Made by a program: the position numbers and the translations under genes. A stretch of 64,000 bases of DNA from Gordionus sp. m RMFG-2023 (lineage: Eukaryota > Nematomorpha > Gordioida > Chordodea > Parachordodidae): the NCBI RefSeq assembly GCF_954871325.1, contig NC_088779.1:9488846-9552845 (forward strand), written 5' to 3'. Each line of letters starts with the position of its first letter. The first letter of the stretch is position 1. Of this stretch, positions 36,349 to 50,100 are shown piece by piece. A model generated the notes under the pieces. It ran no database searches and was not told the DNA's origin. It worked only from the letters and a program-made list of their open reading frames with translations.

Positions 36349-38430
36349 AATATGTAATAATATCGTTAACTATGCAATGCACTAAAAATTAATCATATAA
36401 AATAGTTTGGTATATGGTTGTTATGTAAATTATAAATAATAATTAAAAATGACATGTTAATCTGATTGACATTTTAAAGATAAAATGTGATAAATAAAAA
36501 ATGAACTGGTTTTATAAGTGACATTATGAATAATAATGATTATTTAGGATATTTATAATTATATTTATTTTTCGGATCGGATAGCGCTTACAATCCGATC
36601 CGAGCCTCAAATATATTTTTAAATGTCCGAACCCTACCCAGCCCGAGGCTCGAGTAATATTGGACCGGGTTGGGTCAGGCTACGGATAGTCAGTCCACTT
36701 CTCTAACAAAAACACCTCTTTCAGATATTGACTAATAAATGTGTTAGGCCTAAAATGGATTCAATTTTGATCCAATTTATCATATCTCATTGGATGAATA
36801 TCTATGGTGGCAACCTTCTCAAAATATTCCCACCTCCTCCCCTCATTTCTTTCCCCTTTAGGGAAATGTCTAGCAAAAATATGAAAATTTATCAATAGAA
36901 TAATTTTTATGTTTATATATAATTGTTGTCTTAATATTTTGATTAATTTTATAATATTTATTTTCTCATTTTATTTTATAATATTTATTTTCTCATTTTA
37001 TTTTATGTATTTTTAAATTTTTAAGCATAAATATTTCGACAGATGGGTATAAATATTATTTTACAACTTGAAATTATGTTGTGGCTCGGCTCACATGATG
37101 GTAAACCAATAGTCATGGTAGAAAAATAATAATTAAGGCTAATCATTTTTTTAATTAGCCTAAATTTATAAGGATTGATAAATAACAAATTTATTTGAAA
37201 ATATATAAAAAATAGCAATTAAGTTTTACTAATTTCAAGTTGCATTTTTATAAATTAAATAAATAACATTTTTTGTTTCTTAACAGATAAATATAAACTA
37301 ATGACCGATAAAATTCCCATTAAATTGATAAACCAATGGAATAAGTAATTTTCTAATTCGTCATAGTATATCAAGTATAGGAATCATTTTTTTTATTAAT
37401 AAAAATTTGAATAAATTAATTATATCATAGATATATTAAATAGGGCTAGAAATCAGCATCAATTATTTTATAAGATAAAATATTACTATAATTATTTTTA
37501 CAAATATTGGGGGGGGGGAGGGTTAGTGATATTACAAAATAATAAATTTTTGTCTGCAGGTTAGAATCTACATGTTTGGCTGCTACTTGTAAAATATTTT
37601 TGTCACAATCAAGCCTAAAATTTCAGAATATTTTTTCCATTCGCATGATGATGGCTGAAAACATCACCCTTTCCTAAAAGATATAAAAATTATGAGTTTA
37701 TTGCTTGATTGAATTAGGTTTTATATAGTAATACAAATATAAATTTTTAAAGAAATAAAATAGGTCTAATTTTATTTCTAAAATTAAAGCCTAGTTAGAA
37801 ATTGAATTTAGCCTGAAGATTACCAGCTGTTTAAATATATCTGATGATAAAAGCTAAACATTTGTTAAAAAATTTATAAAATCATTGCCTTGCTTATTAT
37901 GTCTGAAGATTACCAATTGTTCTTATCTGATGATAATTGCTAAAAATTTAGTTTATATGTGAAAAATATAAAGAATAATTACCTGACTTCATTTTCTTTC
38001 TTTGAAAGTAATTGTTTAAAATATTTGGGCGGGTCATTACCCAAATATTTGCTCGTTTTAATATCTTCGTAAGAATACATCGATTCTTTATGGCATATGA
38101 GCAAGAATGTAAAATAAAATTTTTCCCTTGCCTATAGGCTTATATCGTACGACTATCATCTCCCCATAACTGAAGAGCGAAGGAACGAGACATATTGGTT
38201 ATTTAAATAATATTCTATATATTCTTAAGGATCGTATTCTGAAGCCAACCAAATGGTTTTTCCGAACAATATTTCCCCCTATTCACTCGTAACTTCCGAT
38301 TTCCATAATTGACAAATTGACGTAATAATCTATTTAGTTTTGATTCTATATACCCAAGAATGGCCCCTTATATAAAGCTTGAATCATTTGTCCCCTGAAC
38401 AATATTAGCCTTTATTTGTTATATATTTAT
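36349..38430. other. AT-rich DNA with minor repeats
   Basis: No gene. A GC-rich patch at 36575-36710 (GGATCGGATAGCG, AACCCTACCCAGCCCGAGGC) resembles the ends of family E but lacks defined termini. A diverged tandem duplication of about 95 bp lies at 37810-37990 (CTGAAGATTACCA and TATCTGATGATAA in each unit). A 10-base G run lies at 37509-37518. Confidence 0.4.
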
Positions 38431-38437
38431 TATTTAG

Positions 38438-38541
38438 CGCAGGCGAGTAATCGGGGGGAGGGGGGATTCTTCAATCAAAAATTTGTCTGTTCTCTTATTA
38501 AGCCAATAAAAATTTTAGCAAAATCCTGGCTACGCCTATAA
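38438..38541. mobile_element. Very short family-B-like MITE
   Basis: A worn left end (GCGCAGGCGAGTAATCGGGG) and a good right end (CCTGGCTACGCCTATA) lie only about 100 bp apart, with G-rich DNA between them. Probably an internally deleted B relative; no TSD is visible. Confidence 0.4.
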
Positions 38542-38637
38542 TCTTGTAGATGTTAGTACAAAATATAAATAATAATTTATTTCTCATATTTTCATGCTTT
38601 GTTTCTCCTAATGAAATTAGCTATTGAAAATACATTC

Positions 38638-39960
38638 CATAGGCGTAGCCTGGATTTTCATAAGGGGGGAGGAATATAAAAAATCTCAATTTAGGGTGGA
38701 CCTTCAGCCCGCTTTTGCCCGAATTTCGTTCGGGTTTTCTTAGTCTATATATATAGTCATAAAATATTTTCCAAGATAGGAGATTAATTTTAATAAAAAA
38801 AATATATCTTTATTTAAAATATAAGAAATTGGCTAAGAGATTATATCAAAAAATAAGCCTGGAACAAATAAGAAATATATTTTTATTAGTTTAAAATATA
38901 ATAAATTACTTATATATATATATATTAATACAAAGGCCAAGTAATAATTTATTCCAAACAAGTATAAGAAATTTCTTTATAAAAAGTAAGTAGACATATA
39001 GTTGATATTCCTCTATTATATAGAATTAGTTAAAAAATACTAGGTAAAATTCCACTTTTACAGACATATTTGACAGTTATAGTATATATTACAGTTAATA
39101 TTTTAATAAACTTTACTAATCAATGTCTTTAATAATAAATGTAAGCAATAATTTGCCATCAATTATTTAACCCCATCTATTTATTTTAAATAAAAAATGA
39201 TATTAAAAATTAATCTTTATATTATTCATCCCGCAATGGATATGCCTTATTAGATATTGACGCTGCTGAAATATATAATTATTTTTTTCATTTGCATTCT
39301 TTAAATGAAATTTTCCGATGTACTTAACAATATTTTATAGTCTTCTGTAAAATATATAATTAACTATTGGTATAGTCACACGATAATAAAATAAATTAGA
39401 TATACTCTAAATCTACGACAAACATAATATTCCACTGTTTGTATTGTGCATTATTTTTTATTTATTAAATTTATAATTCAATTTCATCAATAATTTTATA
39501 ATTATATTTTACTTTTATTAAGATAAATAAATTAAAAGCTACTCACTTTATAAATAATTATATTTGATATATTATATTATTTAGTAATTTTGTGGATCTA
39601 TTATAAAAAAAGTGAAACCAAAAATGTTTTAAGAAATGAAATATAAGCCAAAGATAAGTCCTAAGAGAAAAGTGAATTGTATTATAATTACTATTAATAG
39701 ATCCATTAAATTACTAAATAATATAATATATATATTTTTCCAAAAAAAGTATGAATTATAATGAATAGTTTTAACTAAAAAAAATATTAACTTTTACATT
39801 CTTTCTTTCAAATTATTGTTTAAGATATATTTTTATATTTTTGTTGGACAGCGAGTGGGTAGAGAACTAAGGAGGTTATTTTTTTATTAGAAATTATATT
39901 CACAAAAGAATTTCTGAAGGGGGGTTACCATTTCCCCCACCCCCACCGGCTACGCCTATA
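38638..39960 (+). mobile_element. hAT-type element of family B, full length, perfect TSD (B1)
   Basis: Starts CATAGGCGTAGCC and ends GGCTACGCCTATA. Identical 8-bp duplications atacattc lie at 38630-38637 and 39961-39968. The left subterminal hairpin reads CCCGAATTTCGTTCGGG, changed from the family form but still self-complementary. The interior is AT-rich without a readable transposase. The copy is non-autonomous, and its TSD assigns the family to hAT-like elements. Confidence 0.85.
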
Positions 39961-40901
39961 ATACATTCATTATCAGATACATAATCTGAAAAATATTATT
40001 TACGTCCTGAATCCAAATCTATATTATATATTTTCTTTTTTTTAAAAACTCTGATTCCCCACGATTTGGGATTCATCGCTATTTATTATCCCACCCCAGT
40101 CGAAAGCTGGGATAGGTTGAAGCCCTAATTTTTATAGAAAAAAAATGGGAAAAAATTATTTTTTTTTAAATTTAACATAGTAAAATTAATATGTGGACTT
40201 AATGACCTCCAATAATTTATTGGTAAAAAATTAACCTATACGTGATCACTTTCCCACTTAGAAAATCTTGGCTAATCCTGTGGAACATATGGTAAAATAA
40301 AATTTACAAGAAAATTTAAATTTGGAGCAACAATTCGGTGCAGCGACAATTCGGAGTCTAATTAAGCTACGATTTATTTAAAACCATATAAACAAATCGA
40401 TTATAATCAGGGTTGACAGATCTCATGCTTTTGGCGGGATTTTCCGATTTTTTAATTTAGCTTACGCTTATATCCGCCTACTCTTTCTCTTTATTTTTAC
40501 GCTTTTTCTTGATTTTCCTAACAAAAATTTTCCCGATTTTTTATAATTTTTTAAAAATATAAAATAATTAAAAATAGTTTATAAGAAATTTATGTTATTA
40601 TTATTTACTTTAATTCAATTATACATTTAATAAGCATCTAGTTTTTGTTTATAATTTAAAATATTAACAGTTTTCTATAGCCTAATAATAAGATGATTAA
40701 ATAAATAAAATTTACTCAGGATCATTTCTTTTTAATTTTATTCCATTAATTTAAATTATATAAATTTCAGTTTGAAGACAATTTTAACTTCCAAAAAAAT
40801 GCAAATCGCCATTTAAAAATAACTGGAATTCCATTTATTAATGGGTCAGAGAAGATAAAGAATGTTGCTTAAATGTAATTTGTATGCAATACAAAATATA
40901 T

Positions 40902-43005
<2,104 letters not shown>

Positions 43006-43997
43006 TCAGCCACAGTGGAGTCCATGATGTGAAAAAACATATTTCAAATTTAAAAAATAAGGAATCATCAAATAATATCGAACTCTACTTCAGAAACTAT
43101 TAATTTATATTATGATAATTCATCTATATCAAAAGCATTCTCTTAGTTATTTATTTACAGATTGTGCTACAAACTTATTGCCTAAACTCTTTTGATTTAA
43201 AAGAGGCGAAGAGCATAAAATGTAGAAGAACAAATCCCCCCCCCCCCCCCACCAAAAAAAATAAATAAAATAATAAAAATAGTGATAAATATTCTAGGCC
43301 CTGAAACTAAGAAATCTTAGAGTATTTGAAGAGAAATCACTCATTTCTCTATACTGATGCATCAAATAATAGAAATACTAAAAATTCCCAAATACGGCGC
43401 TATTGTAATAAAGAAAGAGGTGTTTCAAGTAAATCTAAAATTTTTCATCGGATTTGGAGAAATCGAAGGATATTGCGTCTATGCATGTGCAGAGTCTTGA
43501 AAATGCAGTTCTTTGTGCAAATAGCGCAAGTGTGAATTTCGGAAAATGGGAAAGTGTAATATCGGAATTATTAGTTTTGAATGAAAATATTCCCATTGGT
43601 TGCTTATGCTATATAATTCACAATGCAGGAAGATCCTTCATTATCAATAGACATAGAATTAATGAAATGTTATATCGAATTAAGCAGATATACAAACAAA
43701 GTAACTGTTTTTAAGAAAAAATTATAAATTGTCAAAATAATTCATTAATAATATAGGGGCGATCTTAAACAACTTGCTTAAAAAATTGCAATACAAAAAT
43801 TCAATTGTAGTGGAGATGTTTTCTAACGAATGAATTAGTTGCAACTTTAAAAGCTCAAGTTATTAATAACTTTTATGGTTAGATTGTAAGACAAATCTTT
43901 AAAAGTACTTCATTTCACAATGAAGCTAATAAATACATTAAAACAATTATTTCGTATTAAGAAAAATATGAATTTACAAATAACAAATGGGGAAATC

Positions 43998-44900
43998 CAT
44001 AGGCGTAGGGAGGTGGGATTAAAAAATTACTGGGGGCTTCGCCCCCATAACCCCTTTTGGGCGGGTCTTCGGCTCGCTTTTGTCCGGGCTTCGGCCGTGT
44101 TACCTTAGTGCTATATATAGTCATAAAATATTTTTACAAGATAGGAGGTTAATTTTAATAAAAAAAATAAGCCAATAAGCCTGGAACAAATATGAAATAT
44201 ATTTTTATTAGTTTATATAAAATATGAAATATATTTTTATTAGTTTATATAAAATATAATAAATTACTTGTATATGCATTAATATAAAAGCATGGTAATA
44301 ATTTATTCCAAACAAGTATAAGAAATTTATTTAGAAAAAGTAAGTAGGCATATAGTTGATATTCCTCTATTATATAGAATTAGTTACAAAATACTAGGTA
44401 AAATTCCATTTTTACAGACACATTTGACAGTTAGAGAATATATTGCAATTAATATTTTAACAAATTTTATTAATCAATGCTCTTGATAATAAATATAGCA
44501 ACAAATTGCATTCAATTATTTAACGCCATCTATTTATTTTAAATAAAATATAATTTTCATATTATTTATCTCGTAATGTCTTTAAAAGATATTTTCTGAT
44601 GTCCTTATCTATATTTTATAGTTTTCTGTAAAATATATAATTCGTTATATTGATAAAAATACTTGATTGTCATATGATGATTGATAAAATTAGATTTTCG
44701 ACATATAATATTCCACTGTTTGTATTTACCTTTAATTTTTTTATTTAATTTATAATTTAATTTTATCAATAGTTTTATAATATTTTACTTTTATTAAGAT
44801 AAATAAATTAAAATTACTCACTTTATAAAAAATTATATTTGATATATTATATTATTTAGTAATTTTATGGATCTATTATTAATAATTATAATATATTACA
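43998..44900 (+). mobile_element. Family B element B2, right end missing, inside hAT-H
   Basis: Begins CATAGGCGTAGGGAGG, with hairpins GGGGGCTTCGCCCCC (44032-44046) and CCGGGCTTCGGCCG (44084-44097). It then follows B1 and B3 until similarity stops near 44900, before the right terminal zone. A 32-bp unit (ATGAAATATATTTTTATTAG...) is duplicated in tandem at about 44190-44255. Confidence 0.7.
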
Positions 44901-45231
44901 TTAAAAAAAAATAATATACCATCTTCCATTATTTCAATGTTGCATTTAGATATTCTTTTAAATAAAAAATTAATCACCGGAGAAAAAATTAATATTCTTT
45001 GTTATGAAATTTTATTTTTTTTAATTATGGTTGAATTCTCCAGCATTTTGTTTGAATAAATGGCAACATTGATTATAATGGAGTATTTTAAGGCATTTAT
45101 AAAATTAAAGGCATTTAAATAGTTGGTTTACAGAACGTTGATCCTTTTATTGCATGTATATATTTTATTTTGAATATCGTTCTTTTATCAAGTCAATATT
45201 TCATTAAATTTAATTCTTTAAACTTTTAAAT

Positions 45232-45306
45232 ACAAATAGTATTAATTTATAATATGATAAATTTTTTAATTAAGTATTAATTTATAATATAATAAATTTT
45301 TTAATT
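45232..45306. repeat. Two-copy tandem repeat of about 37 bp
   Basis: TATTAATTTATAATATGATA..TTTTTTAATTAAG is followed directly by a near copy. It is probably a chance local duplication in AT-rich DNA. Confidence 0.6.
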
Positions 45307-45401
45307 TAAAAAATAAAATTAATTTTATTGAATTTTGCTTCCATGGATTTTTTACTACTGACCGTGTTTTATATTAATCAAATAAATATTCTATATTTTA
45401 G

Positions 45402-45614
45402 TAGTGTTGTTAAAAGCCCGATTCGGATCGATATAAAAAAAATGGCTCGATTAAGATTATGACCAAAATAATATTATGCAAGCCTTAAGATTTTGCTCCT
45501 AGCTGGCAAAAATGTTTGGACATCTATTCGCCATATCTCGACCATAATATGATTTTAGCTAAAATCTTAATCGGGCCGTTTTGAAAAATCGACCAATCGG
45601 GCTTTTAAACACTA
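45402..45614. mobile_element. Family F MITE, copy F4, with 8-bp TSD
   Basis: Left TAGTGTTGTTAAAAGCCCGA, right ATCGGGCTTTTAAACACTA. The centre carries ATGCAAGCCTTAAGATTTTG and related inverse blocks. The flanks tattttag (45394-45401) and ttttttag (45615-45622) match at seven of eight positions, which places the family with hAT. Confidence 0.7.
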
Positions 45615-45663
45615 TTTTTTAGAACGGTAATCATTTAGCCCAATAATAAAGTAATTTTCTTGT

Positions 45664-47155
45664 GTGTAACTAAAATGAGAATTGACAGGTAAAATGCGAA
45701 TAGACAGGTAAACTGAGAATAGACAGGTATAAATTTATTTATGGCCTATCAATTATATTTTAAAAATATAGATAATTTATTTGTATTAAGTGAATCAAAT
45801 TTATTTTCAAAATTAAAATCATCTAAAAAAAATAGAATATGGAAGAAAGAGTAGTTCATATATTAAAAATATATATAGAATAGATATGTTACAAAATTAT
45901 AACACCCATAATAAATATAAAAAATCATAAATATATTTCCGTTAGATGGCGTAATAGACTTAAAAAATTTAGTTTTTAATTAAAAAAATATGAATTATGA
46001 GAGTATAATTTTTTATTTTGGATTAATTTATTTGGTACAAGCTATATAATCATAAAATGAGTCAAAAAATAAAATATTTTTAAAATCCCAAAAATCTAAA
46101 AAAATTGACTAAACTGAGAATTCACATCATAACTCAAAAAACAATGACGGAAACTAAATTTTTTTTTCATTTTATGTTTATATGAGTAAGTTTACACAAA
46201 ATGAGTCAAAAAAATAAAATATTTTTAAAATCCCAAAAATCTAAAAAAAATTGACTAAACTGAGAATTGACATCATAACTCAAAATATAATGATGGAAAC
46301 TTAAATTTTTTTTCATTTTATGTTTATATGAGTAGGTTTACACAAAATGAGTCAAAAAATAAAATATTTTTAAAATCCCAAAAATCTAAAAAAAATTGAC
46401 TAAACTGAGAATTGACATCATAACTCAAATAATGAAGGAAACTTAAATTTTTTTTCATTTTATGTTTATATGAGTAGGTTTACACAAAATGAGTCAAAAA
46501 AATAAAATATTTTAAAAATCCCAAAAATCTAAAAAAAATTAACTAAACTGAGAATTGACATCATAACTTAAAAAATAATGACGTAAACTTACATTTTTTT
46601 TCATTTTATGCTTATATGAGTAGGTTTACACAAAATGAGACAAAAAAATAAAATATTTCAAAATCTCAAAAATCTTAAAAAAATTGACTATACTGAGAAT
46701 TGACATCATAACTCAAAAAATAATGATGGAAACTTAATTTTTTTTTCATTTTATGATTATATAGTTTGTACAAATAAATTAATCCAAAGTAAAGAATTAT
46801 GCTCTTATAATTCATATTTTTTTTTAATTAAAAACTAAATTTTTTATATATTACGCCATCTAACGGAAATATATTTATGATATTTATGATATTTAAAATT
46901 TATTATTTATGTTATATTTTCTATGTAACATATCTCTTATACATATTTTAAATTTATGGATTACAATTCTTCTTTATTCTATTTTATTTATTTAGATAAA
47001 ATTAATAATGGATAAATTTGTTTTACATAATAAACATTTTTTTTATATTTTTAAAATAAAATTGATAGGTTATTAAATAAAAATAATTTTACCTGTCAAT
47101 TCTTGATTTACCTGTCCATTCTCAGTTTACCTGGCAATTTTCAGTTTAGTTACAC
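45664..47155. mobile_element. Foldback element with about 400-bp inverted arms next to the fucosidase start
   Basis: The left outer sequence GTGTAACTAAAATGAGAATT and the inward-read right end GTGTAACTAAACTGAAAATT begin long inverted arms. Each arm repeats GAGAATNGACAGGTAAA-like units near its end. Further in, both arms share CGTTAGATGGCGTAATA / TATTACGCCATCTAACG and ATTATGAGAGTATAATT-like blocks. The centre is a minisatellite. No coding frame and no convincing TSD. Its right edge lies 29 bp from the fucosidase ATG. Confidence 0.75.
46055..46770. repeat. Minisatellite, about 146 bp x 5
   Basis: Units begin near ACACAAAATGAGTCAAAAAA, at about 46195, 46341, 46483 and 46629, with a first partial unit at 46055. 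Unit length is 142-146 bp. Each contains GACTAAACTGAGAATTGACA, so the array probably grew from the element's own terminal motif. Confidence 0.85.
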
Positions 47156-47184
47156 CGATTTTTTTTCTCTTCTTATTTTCGTTC

Positions 47185-50100
47185 ATGGCGAAAATAATAA
47201 TTTCTTATGTTTTTGTTGCTAATTTTATCAATATTTTCCATGGCGAGTACATTGCGAATTGGAGTTCTATAGACTCGAGACCTCTTCCTAAGTGGTATGA
47301 TGAAGCCAAAATTGGTATATTTATACATTGGGGTGTATTCTCGGTACCTGGAATGCATAGTGAATGGTTTTGGTGGAATTGGTTAGGTGATAAATCGCCT
47401 AATGACGTGAAAGATTACATGAAAAATAACTATCCACCTCATTTTAAATATCCTGAATTTGCTGTAGATTTTAAAGCTCAGTTTTTTGATCCTTACAAAT
47501 GGGCAGATTTGTTCAATAAGTCTGGAGCAAAGTAAATAATATATGAATTTGATTTTCTATTCAAAAAAGATATGTTGTTTTAACCAGTAAGCATCATGAA
47601 GGATATACAATGTGGCCATCAAAGTTTTCTTGGAATTGGAATAGTCTTGATATTGGCCCAAAAAAGGATATTGTAGGTTATAATGATTAAATTACTATTT
47701 TTATTTTTTGCAACTTAAAATATTATGGATAATTCAAGTATTTTAATGTTGGATATTGTTTTTAAAAAGGATATAAAAACCTTATTTTTTTAAAAAGATA
47801 ATGTTTGAAGTCAGGTTTAATATTTGGTTCAATTTTTTTTTAAAAATTACTTTAGACAAAAATATGAAATTATAGAAGTATATATTTTAAAATAAATTAT
47901 TTGAGAGCAGGAATTTAAATTATAATTTCTAAGACTAGAAAGTTTGAAAATGTTAGGCTGGAACTTCATTTCTAATGAGTATTTCCATATCAAATCAATA
48001 AAAAAAACTCTAAATATTATGAAAAAAAAACAATTTGCATTCTTTATATTTTGGCAAATAAAATTGAATATATTTACCTTCAAAATTAAGAAATTTATTT
48101 AAAAAAATATATTTAATATTAGATAAATAAATGCATGATATGAAACACTATGTTAGCTGTTAGATTTAATATTTTTATTTTGAAATAGAATATAATGTGT
48201 AAAAATATAAAACAATGATATAATATTCTAACATTTAAATAATGTTTTTCAAAATTTTATCTATAAGCAAGAACATTTTATAGTACTCTGAATTTGTTAT
48301 GCTGAAACATGTTGCACCAGAGCTGAGGACAGTATTACAGTGTTATATTTGATAAATTATTTTTGAAAATATATTAAAAATATTTAATGTTTTATCTTTT
48401 GTTTAAAAAAATTCAGATAGATAATTATCCAAATTTTCCACCAATTCTTCCAATTTTCCATAAATTCTCCCTCAAGAAACAGAGAAAAATAAACATTATT
48501 CTTAGAGCTTCTACCATTTTTGATTTTCTATGAGTTTCTTTAAAATATTATTTTTAATTATTTTATTCTGTAAAATCCAGTGTCCACCAAGGCTATTTGA
48601 GTTTAAATAACAGATGTATTGGAGGAAATAATATACAGATCTTCATATATATTAGGGGCCTACAGAGGTACCTTTTGGATGGCCCATCCCAAATTAATTT
48701 TTTTTGGCCCAGCTTGAATTTTTTTTGGCCCAACCTGGCCCAGATTTTATATTTTCAGTCCTGGCTGATTTTTTTTATTTTCAAGTCTGGCCCTGGTTTT
48801 TAAAAAATATATTTATTTTTAATTTATATATATATATAATAATGGCGATTTAAAATATGGCCAGCCCATGTGCCTGGGCATAGGACCAGACCTGCAGGTC
48901 CCTGACATACATACAGTAAAATTTATATAATTTAGGCTACTCTCAAACTTGACTTATATTTTGAGTCCCAATCAAATTCCTATTAATTGCTATTAGAAAG
49001 TATAAAGTCTTTATAAATTGAGTACCTATCTAAGCGAAAATCGTGGTCCCAACAGTTCCCAAATTAGTTAGGTTTTAGTTAGTGAAATCACAACTTTGCT
49101 ATTTTTAAAAATGGTCCAATTAATATTTAGCAAAAATAATATTATATAAGCCTCAAGATTTGACAAATAGAGGTTCAACCATTTCTGCCATCTATGAGTA
49201 AAATCTCCAGGCTTACATAAGATTATATTGTCTATAAAATATAAGTATAATTGATTTTATAATGAAGTTAATTTTTATCAAGCCCAGTTGTTAACAAAAA
49301 ATAATTTTTTTCATGGAATATTATCATTCTTGTAAACAGCAAAAAAGCTCAAATGCATGTTATCCTCACCTTCTAAAATCAAAAATGTGAAGGCCATTAG
49401 TTCCATGATCCATTTTATACAATTTATTTTAATATTTTATATTAAGAAATTAAAATAAAAATATTTATTTTTAATTAAGCTGTGGCTAAGCTAAGATATA
49501 CTGAGTCCAAACTATCAGATATATCAGATTTAAATCAAATAGACACTAGTTAGAAAGGAAATCCTGCTGAAAATAAATATTTGAAGGAAATAACTGAGTA
49601 AAAAAATGTAAATGTTAACTTTTTATAATTAAATTTTTTTAAATTGAATGAACATAAAAAGCGTAAAGGAATAAGTTAAAAATAAAATGAATACGTTATA
49701 AATTCTTACTTATTAAAATAAATACCGTGAGCCATTTTTTTCTCAAAAAAACAATTTCAATTATTAAAAATTTTGGCCCACCCTTTCAACTCCGAAAAAT
49801 TTGTGTGAACATTATATATGCTAGTTTTAGATCAGTAACGAAATTTGAACTCGATAGCTTTTATATTACCGAGATATTAAGGGCTATAGTAGTGTTGTTA
49901 AAAAGGCCGATTTGGGTCAATTTTAAAGAACGACCCATTTAAGATTCAAACCAAGGTAATATTATGTAATCCTTGAGATTTGGGAAATAGAGGTCCAAAC
50001 CTATCTGTCATCTATGAGCAAAATCTCCAGACTTACAAAATATTATTTTGGCTAACATCTTAGAGCCGTTTTTAAAAAACGACCAAAATCGGGTTTTTTA

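Noticed and set aside
36575-36710. GC-rich patch as another family E element
   Set aside because: It has E-like CCCGA blocks but no matching termini or TSD, so it was only mentioned in the spacer entry.
46055-46770. Regularly spaced repeats resembling a CRISPR array
   Set aside because: Units of about 146 bp are contiguous with no unique spacers, in an animal genome inside a foldback element.
47173-47358. 61-codon minus-strand frame
   Set aside because: Antisense shadow of the first fucosidase exon.
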